From an uncultured Jannaschia sp. (GTDB taxonomy: Bacteria; Pseudomonadota; Alphaproteobacteria; Rhodobacterales; Rhodobacteraceae): 60,634 bases of DNA. Of this stretch, positions 24,853 through 34,412 are shown piece by piece. The stretch is from positions 1-60,634 of the forward strand of contig CANLTZ010000021.1 in the NCBI GenBank assembly GCA_947494145.1, written 5' to 3'. Below the pieces are notes generated by a model. The model saw only the letters and a program-made list of their open reading frames with translations. It searched no databases and was not told the origin of the DNA. Numbering within the stretch: the first letter of the stretch is position 1; the number at the start of each line of letters is the position of its first letter. A program made the translations under genes and the position numbers.

Positions 24853-27645
24853 ATGTCATCAACCAACACCCTTCTTTCCGATCCCCGCGCTGAAGTTACC
24901 TGGTTTCTGGACAATTCCACACGGTCCGATCTCAGCATCGATGTGACATCCGTATGGGAAGATTATCGCGGAGAAGGCATTCGGATCGGCGTTCTGGATT
25001 CGCAGATCGACTTTCATCATGTGGAGCTTGAAACCTCCTATGATCTGGACGCGGATTATAACTTCCACTTCGACACCGCCGATGTGGAGGTCAATTCCCG
25101 GGAAATAACCGACAATCACGGGACCATGGTCGCCGGCATTATTGTTGCCGATGGCGGCAATGGGGCCGGCGGCGTTGGCGTCGCACCCGATGCAACGCTT
25201 GTGGGGCTGGGAATTGATTACACCAGTTCCAATGTCGCCGATCAGGTCGTGGCCGGCCTGCGCGCGGGCGCCGAGCTGGATATCATCAATAACAGTTGGA
25301 GCTTCACGCGGAACTACGCCGATAACTTCGCCGATCCCGACGATGCGGATATGGCCGATGCCCTGCGCTACGTTGCGGAAACCGGACGCGACGGGCTTGG
25401 CACCGCCATCGTTTTCGCCGCCGGCAATGCCGGAAGCGACGGCTCGTCCAATTATCACAACTTCCAGAACTCGCCCTATTCAATCACCGTGGGCGGGGTC
25501 GAACGCAGTGGCGAGGCCTATGGCTCCACCAGTGTGGGCGCCAATGTCCTGGTCTCGGCGGCCGGGCACCGCGTTGCGACCACGACATCGCGCGACCGCT
25601 ATACTGAGGCCACCGGCACCTCCTTTGCCGCCCCTGCCGTCTCGGCGGTCGTGGGCCTGATGTTGGAAGCCAACGAAGATCTGGGCTATCGCGACATCCA
25701 ACAGATCCTGGCGCTTTCGGCGACCCGCGACGGGCTGTCCGAAGGCTCCGAGAACGGAAACCCCTGGGTCGTCAACGGCGCCGCGAACTTCAATGGCGGC
25801 GGCATGCATTACAGCGACGCCTTCGGCTATGGCTTCCTGAACGCCCATAACGCCGTCCGTCTGGCCGAAACCTGGACCGCACAGCAAACCGCCCATAACC
25901 GCGACCAGTTCACCGTCGAACAACAGGTCAACGAAAACCTGGTGGCCGGCGAAAACGACCACATCACCGTCGAGATCGAAATCGACGAAACCATGGAAGT
26001 CGAACATATCCAGATCGCCATGGGGATGCGTTACCCCAATACCGGCGACCTGGATGTCTATCTCGTCAGCCCCGACGGCACCTCGGTGCAGCTGATCTAC
26101 GAGCATGAAAACCGCAACGTGAACGGTGTGTTCAACGACTTCACCTTCACCTCGGTGGGCACCATGGGCGAAATGGCCCAGGGCGTCTGGACCCTGCATG
26201 TCATCAACCGCGACCCCGACAGCATGCGCGGCAACGGCACGCCGATGGACGGGCTGTTCGAAGACGTCACGCTGACGATCTACGGTGATGGCGACGATTT
26301 CCGCGATGACACCTATGTCTATACCGACGAGTTCGGCATCCTTTACGACGGCGAAGATCTGGCCGAGCGGCGCGTGCTGCGCGACACAGATGGCGGCACC
26401 GATGCGGTCAATGCCGCCGCCGTCACCAGCGACAGCCGCATCGACCTGAGCGGGGGTGTCACGCGCATCGCCGGGGTCGAGATCGACATCCAGAATCCGG
26501 GCGCCATCGAAAACGCCTTCGCAGGCGACGGCAATGACACGCTGATCGGCAATGCGGGCGACAACTGGCTCTGGGGTGGGCGCGGCAACGACGTGCTGCA
26601 CTACAGCACCGGCGACGACGTCATCGATGGCGGGGCCGGGCGCGACACGTTCCATATCGATGCCCGCTTTACCGCCGTGACCGGCTTCTTCGACGAGGCA
26701 GGCAGCTTCATGCTGGGCCTGCTGGGCGAAGGGCTCAGCGTGGTGACGGGGGTGGAATATTTCCGCTTCACCGACATCACCTACAGCTTCGCGGATATGA
26801 CCGCGCTCTTTGGCGGGGCGGATATCCCCGAGCAGCCCGAGGCGCCCGACGACATCTCGGACACGCCCGCCGAGGACCCGGAGCCCGAGGAAACCCCCGC
26901 CGCGCCCGAGGAAACCCCGGCCGCGCCCGAAGAAACCCCCGCCGATCCCGGCAATGTCTATGACGGCTCCGGCAATGATGACCGCCTCTATGGCACCGAC
27001 GACAACGACGTCATGTCCGGGCGCGGTGGCGACGACACCATGACCGGCCGCGACGGCGACGACCGTCTCGATGGCGGGGCCGGGGCCGACCGGCTGCATG
27101 GCGGCAACGATGCCGACACGCTGATGGGCGGCTCGGGCGATGACCGGCTCTTCGGTCAGGACGGCGAAGACGTCCTGCGGGGCGGCGGCGGCGGCGACCG
27201 CGCCCATGGCGGCAATGGCGACGACGTCATCGATGGCCAGGGCGGCGATGACCGGCTCTATGGCGAGGCGGGCAATGACCTGCTTCAAGGCGGCAACGGG
27301 TCCGACCGTCTGGTGGGCGGCGATGGCGACGATACGCTGATGGGCGGGGAAGGCCGTGACGTGCTCACGGGGGGCAACGGTGCCGATCTGTTCATCTTCG
27401 ATATCAGAGATGCCGGAGATATCGACGTCATCCGCGACTTCAACGGGGCCGAAGGCGATCAGATCATCCTGACCGGCCTGGGCGGCGCCGAAGGGGCCGA
27501 GTTCGACGTGGTCGAGCGGGGCAATGCCTCCTTCCTGGAGATGACCAGCGACGATGACAGCACCCGCCTGCTCAAGATCCAGGGCAACGAACTCGACCTG
27601 CTGGACGTCACCCAACAATCCGCCGACAGCATGATCTTCACCTGA
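24853..27645 (+). CDS. Secreted subtilisin-like protease with P-domain and RTX repeats
   Basis: 930 aa from the ATG at 24853. The peptidase S8 domain has all three catalytic residues: D49 in GVLDSQ, H89 in DNHGT and S257 in GTSFAAP. The oxyanion Asn is in the NNSW or AAGNAG region. Residues of about 370-480 form a proprotein convertase P-domain (IQIAMGMRYPNTGDLDVYLV). A Pro/Glu linker with repeated APEETPA units follows, then about twelve RTX nonapeptide repeats and a DADxFIF-type cap. There is no signal peptide or long propeptide, so type I export is likely. It could process extracellular matrix proteins such as the small RTX proteins (inference). A strong terminator follows. Confidence 0.9.
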   Translation: MSSTNTLLSDPRAEVTWFLDNSTRSDLSIDVTSVWEDYRGEGIRIGVLDSQIDFHHVELETSYDLDADYNFHFDTADVEVNSREITDNHGTMVAGIIVADGGNGAGGVGVAPDATLVGLGIDYTSSNVADQVVAGLRAGAELDIINNSWSFTRNYADNFADPDDADMADALRYVAETGRDGLGTAIVFAAGNAGSDGSSNYHNFQNSPYSITVGGVERSGEAYGSTSVGANVLVSAAGHRVATTTSRDRYTEATGTSFAAPAVSAVVGLMLEANEDLGYRDIQQILALSATRDGLSEGSENGNPWVVNGAANFNGGGMHYSDAFGYGFLNAHNAVRLAETWTAQQTAHNRDQFTVEQQVNENLVAGENDHITVEIEIDETMEVEHIQIAMGMRYPNTGDLDVYLVSPDGTSVQLIYEHENRNVNGVFNDFTFTSVGTMGEMAQGVWTLHVINRDPDSMRGNGTPMDGLFEDVTLTIYGDGDDFRDDTYVYTDEFGILYDGEDLAERRVLRDTDGGTDAVNAAAVTSDSRIDLSGGVTRIAGVEIDIQNPGAIENAFAGDGNDTLIGNAGDNWLWGGRGNDVLHYSTGDDVIDGGAGRDTFHIDARFTAVTGFFDEAGSFMLGLLGEGLSVVTGVEYFRFTDITYSFADMTALFGGADIPEQPEAPDDISDTPAEDPEPEETPAAPEETPAAPEETPADPGNVYDGSGNDDRLYGTDDNDVMSGRGGDDTMTGRDGDDRLDGGAGADRLHGGNDADTLMGGSGDDRLFGQDGEDVLRGGGGGDRAHGGNGDDVIDGQGGDDRLYGEAGNDLLQGGNGSDRLVGGDGDDTLMGGEGRDVLTGGNGADLFIFDIRDAGDIDVIRDFNGAEGDQIILTGLGGAEGAEFDVVERGNASFLEMTSDDDSTRLLKIQGNELDLLDVTQQSADSMIFT

Positions 27646-27670
27646 CGGCAGACCTTCGACCTGCCAACCC

Positions 27671-27702
27671 GCCCCCGCCGACCCCTGTCGGCGGGGGCTT
27701 TT
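27671..27702 (+). terminator. Rho-independent terminator after the RTX protease
   Basis: GCCCCCGCCGAC (27671-27682) pairs perfectly with GTCGGCGGGGGC (27687-27698) around CCCT, followed by TTTT. Confidence 0.9.
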
Positions 27703-27887
27703 GCCGTGAAAGGCAAGGTCCCGCCTGCCCTTGGGTCATATCGCGCAGCACAAACCATAGCGGTCAAAGGCCTTTGTCATGCACGACCCGATCGGGTAAG
27801 GAACCCTGTCGCCGGGTTGGATGACCCAGTGGCCTCATTTTTCATATTTTCTCCGGCATGCCCCCATGTCGGCGCCAAGAGTTGCCC

Positions 27888-30194
27888 ATGAACGCGGATC
27901 GGATGAGACAACTGCGCCCGGAAGGCACCAATCGCGACGCCTTCATGCCGACCATCGATATGGGCGACGTGCTGCGGGGGCTTTTCGACAAGCTGCGCCG
28001 GCGCTGGACCATCCTGGCGGGTTTCCTGACCACCTTCATCGCCCTGGCGGTGATCTATGTGCTCACCTCGACCCCGCTTTATACCGCCACCGGTTCCATC
28101 CTGATCGACCCGCGCGTGGGCCAAAGCCCCGAAGGCGCGGCCCAGATGATGCCCGGCCTTCTGATGTCGGATGCGCTGACGGTGGACAGTGAATTGCGCG
28201 TGCTCACCTCGCGCGAGGTGACCAGCAGCGCGGTGCGCGAATTGGGCATCACGCCCCCCGAAGACCCGGAGCCGTCCCTGACCCAACGGCTCAATGCCTT
28301 TCTGGGGCTCGACACATCGGATGAAGAGCCGCTTTTCACGCTCTCGGAAGAAGAACAGGCCGAATTGCGTATGGAATCCCTGCGCACCGGCTTCATGCGC
28401 GACATGCGCGTGCAGCGCGCAGGCGACACTTTCGTCATCGACGTGGCCTATACCTCGCCCGATCGCGGCTTCGCACCCCAGGCCGTCAACACGCTGATCC
28501 GCGAATATCTGCGCCTGTCGGGCGCCCAGCAGACCGCCATGATCGAACGCAACCAGTTGTGGCTGGCCGACCGCATCGATGAGCTGCGTGTGGAGGTCGA
28601 GGATTCCGAAACCGCCATCGCCGAATTCCGCCGGATCAACGAATTGCTCGCCCCCGAAGGCCAGCTTCTGCCCATCGAAGTGGCGCTGAACGCCGCGGTG
28701 GAAGAACTGGTCCGCCTGCGCGGCGCCGCCGTGGCCGTGGATGTCCAGGTCGAGCAACTGACCGAACAGATCGAGGGCGGCGATATCGAAGCGGTGCAGA
28801 TCCCCCTGGAAGAACGCAGCCAGGCGCTCAACGATTTCGAAACCCGCTTCGCCGAGTTGGAACAGGAAGAGCAGGAATTGCTGCTCAGCTGGGCCGAAAC
28901 CGCGCCCGTGGTCATCAATGTGCGCCAGCAAAAGGCCCAGACCCAGGACCTGATCATCGACGAATTGCGCCAGATCCGCGACCGCCTGCGCGCCTCGGGC
29001 GAGGGATTGCAGCGGCAGGTGGCCGCCATCGAGGTGATCATCGACGAATTGCGCACCGAATACGGCGCCGATATCCGCAAGACCGTGGAACTGCGCAGCC
29101 TGGAGCGGGAGGCCGAGGCCAAGCGCGAACTCTATGAACGTCTGCTTCAGGAATTTAACAGCGCCTCGCAGCTTCTGACCTTCGATGGCACCTCGGCCCG
29201 CGTCATCGCCTGGGCCGTGACCCCCGACCGCAAATCCGCCCCGCAATCGCGGCAGATCGTGGTTCTGGCGGCCTTTGCCGCGCTGGTGCTGGCGGTCAGC
29301 ACCATCTTCTTGATCGAAGCGCTCGATACCGGCTTCCGCAAGCAGGGTGAGATTGGCCAGGATCTGGGCCTGCCCTTCCTGGGCGTTGTGCCCAGCTTCG
29401 GCTCGGAAAAGGAAGGCGCGGGCCTTCTGGGGGGGCTGTTGCCCGGGGCACCCGCCCGGCGCCGGGGGCGATGGCGCAAATTGTCCAAGGCGGCGCGCTG
29501 GCTGGATTTCGCGGCCATCAGCCCCACTTCGCACACCGCCGACACGATGCGCATGATCCATGCCCAGCTTTCCATGAAGCGCCACGACCTGTCCCAGGAA
29601 GAGGGCGGCGTGGTGGTGGGCTTCACCTCATCGACCCATGACGAAGGCAAGACCACCACGGCGGCCAATTTCGCCAGCTTCCTGGCGCGGCGCCATGAAC
29701 GGGTGGTGCTGGTGGATATGGATCTGATCCGGCTGGAATTGTCGCGTCTGATGGCGCCGGTTCTGCCCGAGACCAACAATCTGTCGGCCTTCATCGAAGA
29801 CCCCCAGGACGCGATTTCCCGGATGGAGCCGATCCCCGAATTCCCCGGCCTCGCGGTGATTGGCAATCTGGATGGGCGGCTGCCCCGCTCGGCCACGCCG
29901 CGCAATGCCGAATTGCTGCAAGAAGCGCTCAGCAGCCTGCGCCAGCATTTCGACTATATCGTGGTCGATCTGCCGCCCGCCCAGGGCACGGCGGACACGC
30001 AGCTTCTGGCCACGCTCTGCGATTGCCTGATCTATGCGATCCGCTGGGGCCGCACCCCGCGCGAGCAGGTGATCGCCTCGCTGCGCCAGCGCGGGCTGGA
30101 CCGTAAGCGCATCTTTGGCGCGCTTTATACCCAGGCGCCGTTGGGCCGGTACCGGACCTATAACCGCCATGAAGTCAACGAATATTACGCCTGA
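27888..30194 (+). CDS. Wzz-type co-polymerase fused to BY-kinase (tyrosine autokinase)
   Basis: 768 aa from the ATG at 27888 (27903 also possible). The Wzz domain starts at a first membrane helix (about 45-68) followed by TATGSILIDPRV. A long coiled-coil periplasmic region with a GNVR-like part follows, then the second helix (about 455-475, VVLAAFAALVLAVSTIFLIE). The cytoplasmic kinase has Walker A SSTHDEGKTTTA with K588, Walker A' VVLVDMD and Walker B YIVVDLPP. The C-terminus carries four tyrosines in RYRTYNRHEVNEYYA, the usual autophosphorylation cluster. It sets EPS chain length and couples polymerisation to export. No low-molecular-weight Tyr phosphatase (Wzb type) is encoded here. It begins a tight run of glycosyltransferase genes. 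Confidence 0.93.
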   Translation: MNADRMRQLRPEGTNRDAFMPTIDMGDVLRGLFDKLRRRWTILAGFLTTFIALAVIYVLTSTPLYTATGSILIDPRVGQSPEGAAQMMPGLLMSDALTVDSELRVLTSREVTSSAVRELGITPPEDPEPSLTQRLNAFLGLDTSDEEPLFTLSEEEQAELRMESLRTGFMRDMRVQRAGDTFVIDVAYTSPDRGFAPQAVNTLIREYLRLSGAQQTAMIERNQLWLADRIDELRVEVEDSETAIAEFRRINELLAPEGQLLPIEVALNAAVEELVRLRGAAVAVDVQVEQLTEQIEGGDIEAVQIPLEERSQALNDFETRFAELEQEEQELLLSWAETAPVVINVRQQKAQTQDLIIDELRQIRDRLRASGEGLQRQVAAIEVIIDELRTEYGADIRKTVELRSLEREAEAKRELYERLLQEFNSASQLLTFDGTSARVIAWAVTPDRKSAPQSRQIVVLAAFAALVLAVSTIFLIEALDTGFRKQGEIGQDLGLPFLGVVPSFGSEKEGAGLLGGLLPGAPARRRGRWRKLSKAARWLDFAAISPTSHTADTMRMIHAQLSMKRHDLSQEEGGVVVGFTSSTHDEGKTTTAANFASFLARRHERVVLVDMDLIRLELSRLMAPVLPETNNLSAFIEDPQDAISRMEPIPEFPGLAVIGNLDGRLPRSATPRNAELLQEALSSLRQHFDYIVVDLPPAQGTADTQLLATLCDCLIYAIRWGRTPREQVIASLRQRGLDRKRIFGALYTQAPLGRYRTYNRHEVNEYYA

Positions 30195-30212
30195 GGCGGG
30201 GGCCCGCGGCGG

Positions 30213-31379
30213 ATGGACGGCATGAGCGGCGCGGCCCCGGCCCGGATCGAAGTCTTCGGCTTCGACGTGGCCGAAATTTCCCAGATCCGGCGCATCCGCG
30301 CCATGATTGGGCTCGGCCATGAGGTGCATAGCTTCACCATGCGCCGCGCCAACATGAATGCCGATTTCGTCCCCGATTGGCCCAATACCCACCTTTATGA
30401 GACCCAGAACGAAGCCCTGGGCAAACGCGCGGCCGTCGTCGCGGGCTCGGTGCTGCGCATGGCGGGGCACCGCGCGCGGCTCCGCGCGGCGGATGTGATC
30501 GTGGCACGCAATCTCGATATGCTGGCCATCGCGGCGGCGGCCAAGCGCATCGCGGGATCGCGCGCGCCTTTGGTCTATGAATGCCTCGACATCCATGGCG
30601 CGCTGACGGGGCAGGGGGCCAAGTCGCGCCTGATGCGCGCGGCTGAGCGGCGCTTGCTGGCGGGGGTGGCGATGCTGGTCGTATCCTCGCCCGGTTTCAT
30701 CCGGCACTATTTCGACCCCATGCAAGGCTATCGCGGCCCCCATGCCTTGTGGGAAAACAAGCTCGCCGCGGGCGCGGCCCTGCCTGCGCGGCCCGTCACG
30801 CGCCCGGCGGGCGATGGCCCCTTGCGCTTGGGCTGGGTGGGCACGATCCGCTGTCAGCCCAGCCTCGACCTGCTCATGGCCCTGGCCGACCGCATGGGGG
30901 AGGCCGTCCAGATCCAGATCCACGGCATCGTCCATCACCACGCGCTCCAGGGCTTCGACGCCGCCGTGGCCGCCCGCGCCAACGTCACCTATGCGGGGCC
31001 CTATGCCTATCCGGACGATCTGGCCCGGCTTTACGGCGGCTGCGATCTGGTCTGGGCCCAGGACCTTTGGCAGCGCGGCCAGAACTCCGACTGGCTGCTG
31101 CCCAACCGCATCTATGAGGCCAGTTGGGCCGGCTGCCCCAGCCTGGCCGTGGCGGGCACCGAGACCGGGCGCCGCGTGACCGAAGACGGGCTGGGCTGGG
31201 TCATCGACACCCCCGACCCGGGCCTGTTGCAAACCCTGCTGGAAAGCCTGCCGCGCGGCGATATCCGGGCCCGCGGCCAGGCCCTGCTGGATCGCCCCGA
31301 CACCGATTTCGTGCAATCCCCCGCCGACATCGCCGCCGTGATCGACCGCGTCCGCGCGCCCCAGACGGAGGCTGCGTGA
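30213..31379 (+). CDS. Glycosyltransferase family 4-like protein
   Basis: A 388-aa cytoplasmic protein starting 18 bp after the BY-kinase stop. The N-terminal Rossmann-like half (IEVFGFDVAEISQIRRIRAM) and the C-terminal half with RLGWVGTIRCQ and a late NRIYEASWAGCPSLAVAG fit the GT-B fold; the NRIYE segment stands in the place of the E-x7-E nucleotide-sugar site. It should add one sugar of the EPS repeat unit. The donor and linkage cannot be read from sequence. The stop overlaps the next ATG by one base. Confidence 0.8.
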   Translation: MDGMSGAAPARIEVFGFDVAEISQIRRIRAMIGLGHEVHSFTMRRANMNADFVPDWPNTHLYETQNEALGKRAAVVAGSVLRMAGHRARLRAADVIVARNLDMLAIAAAAKRIAGSRAPLVYECLDIHGALTGQGAKSRLMRAAERRLLAGVAMLVVSSPGFIRHYFDPMQGYRGPHALWENKLAAGAALPARPVTRPAGDGPLRLGWVGTIRCQPSLDLLMALADRMGEAVQIQIHGIVHHHALQGFDAAVAARANVTYAGPYAYPDDLARLYGGCDLVWAQDLWQRGQNSDWLLPNRIYEASWAGCPSLAVAGTETGRRVTEDGLGWVIDTPDPGLLQTLLESLPRGDIRARGQALLDRPDTDFVQSPADIAAVIDRVRAPQTEAA

Positions 31380-32392
31380 TGGATGGCACGCCCCCCGCCC
31401 CCGCCCGCCAGGTGGACCCCGCCAGCATCCTGGTGGCGATCCCCACGTTGAACGAGGCGATCCATATCGAAGCCACCCTGACGGAGCTTCTGTCGGGCGC
31501 GCCCGAAATGGCCCGGGTCAAGATCGTCGTGGCCGATGGCGGCAGCACCGATGGCACGCCCGATATCGTGGCCCGCATGGCCGCGCGCCACGACAACATC
31601 CACCTCATCGACAATCCCGGCCGCCTGCAGGCCGCCGCCATCAACAGCGTGGTGGCGGACTGCGCCGAACCCCACCACACCATTCTGGTGCGCGTGGATG
31701 CCCATTCCCATTACCCGCCCGCCTATGTGCTCAATGTGGCCGAAAGCCTGCAGGCCCGCGATGTGGCCGCCTTGGCCACGGTGATGGATTCCTTAGGCGA
31801 CAGCTGCTTTCAGCGCGGCGCGGCCTGGGCCATGGAAACCAAGCTCGGCTCGGGCGGGTCGGGCCACCGGGGCGGCACGGTGTCGGGCTATGTGGATCAC
31901 GGCCACCATGCGGGCTTCCGGCTGGAGATGTTCCGCCAAGTGGGGGGCTACGATACCGGCTTCGTGGCCAATGAAGATGCCGAGCTTGACCACCGCATCG
32001 CGCTGGCGGGCGGGCGCATCTGGCTCGATGCCGGGATCCGGCTAGGCTATGTGATGCGGCCCAGCCTGAAGCGCCTGGCGCGGCAATACCTGCATTACGG
32101 CATGGGCCGGGCGCAGAATGTGCGCAAACATCGTCTGCCCCCCCGCCTGCGCCAGATGATCCCGCCCATCGCCGTGGCGGTGAACGCCCTGTCGCTGACC
32201 CTGGCGCCGGTGCTGCCTTGGATGCTGATCTTCCCCGCGCTTTACCTGCTGGCTGTCCTGGCCACCACGGCGCAGCTCCTGGCGCGCCATCGCAGCGCCT
32301 GCGCGCTTTGGGCCGCGCCCGCGCTGATCGCCATGCACCATGCCTGGGGCGCGGGCTTCCTGTGGCAGATGGCAAGGGGGCAGCGGGCATGA
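31379..32392 (+). CDS. Glycosyltransferase family 2, ExoA-like
   Basis: 337 aa from the ATG at 31379 (TGATG overlap). The GT2 domain starts ILVAIPTLNEAIHIEATL and has VADGGSTDGTPDI, the metal-binding VRVDAHSHYP and the acceptor-site NEDAELDHRIA. The C-terminus has two to three hydrophobic segments (about 265-315). VDHGHHAGFRLEMFRQVGGYD is characteristic of the ExoA group of succinoglycan glucosyltransferases. It probably adds an early sugar to the lipid-linked intermediate at the membrane. It overlaps the ExoM-like gene by ATGA. Confidence 0.87.
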   Translation: MDGTPPAPARQVDPASILVAIPTLNEAIHIEATLTELLSGAPEMARVKIVVADGGSTDGTPDIVARMAARHDNIHLIDNPGRLQAAAINSVVADCAEPHHTILVRVDAHSHYPPAYVLNVAESLQARDVAALATVMDSLGDSCFQRGAAWAMETKLGSGGSGHRGGTVSGYVDHGHHAGFRLEMFRQVGGYDTGFVANEDAELDHRIALAGGRIWLDAGIRLGYVMRPSLKRLARQYLHYGMGRAQNVRKHRLPPRLRQMIPPIAVAVNALSLTLAPVLPWMLIFPALYLLAVLATTAQLLARHRSACALWAAPALIAMHHAWGAGFLWQMARGQRA

Positions 32393-33276
32393 GGATCGAT
32401 ATCTGCATCTGCACCTTCCGGCGGCCCCAGGTCACGGACACGCTGGCCTCGGTCGAAGCGGCAGAACGCCCCGAAGGCGCCGCCCTGCGCCTGGTGGTCA
32501 TCGACAATGACGACACGCCCAGTGCCAAGGCCCGGGTGCGCGACGCGGCCCAGGACATGGACCTGCCCGTCCATTACGTCCACGCGCCCGGCGCCAATAT
32601 CTCCATTGCGCGCAATGCGGGGCTGGACGCCGCCGCCGCCGATTGGATCGCCTTCCTGGACGACGATGAAATCGTGGACCCCGACTGGCTGACCGCCCTG
32701 GTGGCCCGCCAGCAGGCCACCGGCGCCGATGCGGTCTTCGGCCATTCCCGCGCCATCTATGGCAGCGATGCGCCCGCCTGGATCGTGGCGGGCGATTTCC
32801 ATTCCCAATTCGCCGCCCCGCGCGGCGATGTGGTGGAAACGGGTCATACCTGCAACGCGCTGCTCAGGTGGGGCGACGCGCCCTGGCGGGACGAACGCTT
32901 CGACATCGCGCGGGGCCGCTCAGGCGGGGAAGATACGGAGTTCTTTTTCCGCCTGCGCCGCATGGGTGCCCGCTATGCCATCGCCGATGACAGCATCGTG
33001 CGCGAAGAGGTGCCCGCCATCCGCGCCTCGCTGGGCTGGCTGCTCAAACGCCGCTTCCGCATCGGGCAAAGCTATGCCGCCGTGGCGCAATCGGGCCTAG
33101 ACCGCGCCCGGCTGTTCGCCACAGCCGCCCTCAAGGCGCTTTACTGCTACGCCCGCGCGCTGCCCGCCTGGCCCAAGCCCGACCGGCGGGCCTTCTGGCT
33201 GATGCGGGGCACCATGCATGCGGGCGTCTGCGCGGGCTGCCTGCGGCTGCGCCAAGCCGCCCTTTACGGAAGTTAA
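32389..33276 (+). CDS. Glycosyltransferase family 2, ExoM-like
   Basis: A 295-aa protein starting within the stop of the ExoA-like gene. MRIDICICTFRRPQVTDTLA is the ExoM-type opening, with LVVIDND, a long ISIARNAGLDAA segment and the triple-Asp FLDDDEI metal site near residue 85. GEDTEFFFRLRRMGARYAIAD supplies the ED acceptor motif. ExoM in Sinorhizobium adds the fourth sugar of succinoglycan; the sugar here is unknown. It is part of a translationally coupled row: kinase, GT4, ExoA-like, ExoM-like, sulfotransferase. Confidence 0.87.
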   Translation: MRIDICICTFRRPQVTDTLASVEAAERPEGAALRLVVIDNDDTPSAKARVRDAAQDMDLPVHYVHAPGANISIARNAGLDAAAADWIAFLDDDEIVDPDWLTALVARQQATGADAVFGHSRAIYGSDAPAWIVAGDFHSQFAAPRGDVVETGHTCNALLRWGDAPWRDERFDIARGRSGGEDTEFFFRLRRMGARYAIADDSIVREEVPAIRASLGWLLKRRFRIGQSYAAVAQSGLDRARLFATAALKALYCYARALPAWPKPDRRAFWLMRGTMHAGVCAGCLRLRQAALYGS

Positions 33277-33282
33277 CGCCCC

Positions 33283-34122
33283 ATGACCGACACGCCCCTT
33301 CTGCCCCATTTCATCATCATCGGCGCCATGAAATGCGGGACCACCACGCTTTATAGACACTTGGCCGAGCATCCGGACATCGACATGTCCCGCGACAAGG
33401 AAACCGACTTCTTCGTGGAAGACAAAGGCTGGGGCAGGGGGCTTGGCTGGTATTCCGAGCAATTCAGCCGCGTCGAGGCCATCCGCGGCGAAGCCAGCCC
33501 CAATTACACCAAATCCCGCGACTTCCCCGGCGTGGCCGCACGCATGGCGGCCACCTGCCCGGATGTGCGGCTAATCTATATCCTGCGCGACCCGTTGGCG
33601 CGCGCGGAATCCCAGTTTCGCCACAGCGTGCTGATTGGCGATCTGGCCCCCGATCTGGACGGCTTCGCGGGCAGTCACGAATACGCCCATATCCTGGATG
33701 CGAGCCGCTATGCCCGCCAGCTCGACGCCTATCTGGACCATTTCCCGCGCGCGGCGCTCCTCATCTTGGATTTCGCCGATCTCATCGCCGACCCCCAGGG
33801 CGTGATGGACCGGGTCCATGCCCATATCGGCGCCTCGGCCCGCACCATCGCCGACAAGGGCGCGCAGAATGACAGCACGCAATTGTCGCGCGTCCCCGCC
33901 CCGGTGCTGCGCTTTGCGCAATCGCCCATGGGCCGCCGCCTGGCCGGGCTGATCGGCCGTGAGACGCGCGACCGCATCCGGGGCGCGCTGGCCCGTGGCA
34001 AGGCCCGCGAAGCGCCGCGCTTTTCCGATGATCTGCGCGCGCAGATCCGCGCAGATCTGGCCGAAGACGCCGCCCGCTTCCGCGAGATGACCGGGATGGC
34101 CTTTTCCGACTGGTCGGTCTGA
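33283..34122 (+). CDS. Sulfotransferase 3 (heparan sulfotransferase-like)
   Basis: A 279-aa protein starting 6 bp after the ExoM-like stop. HFIIIGAMKCGTTTLYRHLA is a textbook PAPS 5'-phosphosulfate loop (K-x-GTTxL), and LIYILRDPLARAESQFRH is the 3'-phosphate loop with the RDP...S pattern. KETDFF and the FADL segment match the same fold. It is the last gene of the glycosyltransferase row, so it acts on the same repeat unit. Together with the enzymes at 17319 and 20809 it predicts sulfation at more than one position. PAPS synthesis genes are not in the window and must be chromosomal. Confidence 0.9.
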   Translation: MTDTPLLPHFIIIGAMKCGTTTLYRHLAEHPDIDMSRDKETDFFVEDKGWGRGLGWYSEQFSRVEAIRGEASPNYTKSRDFPGVAARMAATCPDVRLIYILRDPLARAESQFRHSVLIGDLAPDLDGFAGSHEYAHILDASRYARQLDAYLDHFPRAALLILDFADLIADPQGVMDRVHAHIGASARTIADKGAQNDSTQLSRVPAPVLRFAQSPMGRRLAGLIGRETRDRIRGALARGKAREAPRFSDDLRAQIRADLAEDAARFREMTGMAFSDWSV

Positions 34123-34412
34123 GTGCCGAGCGCGAAGCCGGTCCATCGACGGGCCGCGGTGCGGCGATCGAACGGTTCTTCTGATGCGCTTTATGCCCGC
34201 CATGTTCGTGCATCGCCCCAGCGATGCGCCAAAGTCACCCAAATCGCCGGGCCGGGGGGCGGCCCGTCGATGGACCGGCGCCCTGCGGGCTTGAGCCCGG
34301 TCCGGCGTCGCTGGTCGGGCTTACACCGCGGTGAGCCTGCGAACGGCGCGACGGTCCCTCGTTCGTCGGGCTTACGCCGCGGTGAGCCTGCGAACGGCGC
34401 GACGGTCCCTCC
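34123..34412. repeat. Inverted repeat and 51-bp tandem duplication between convergent genes
   Basis: A gene-free region between convergent genes. CCGGTCCATCGACGGGCC (34138-34155) has an exact inverted copy at 34261-34278, extendable by about one base outward and two inward. A unit starting TCGGGCTTAC at 34315 is repeated at 34366 with period 51 and few differences. No coding potential is seen; a transcription-ending cruciform between convergent genes is possible. Confidence 0.65.

Noticed and set aside
25480-27618. A 712-aa minus-strand frame opposite the RTX protease
   Set aside because: Antisense shadow of RTX repeats and GC-rich codons.
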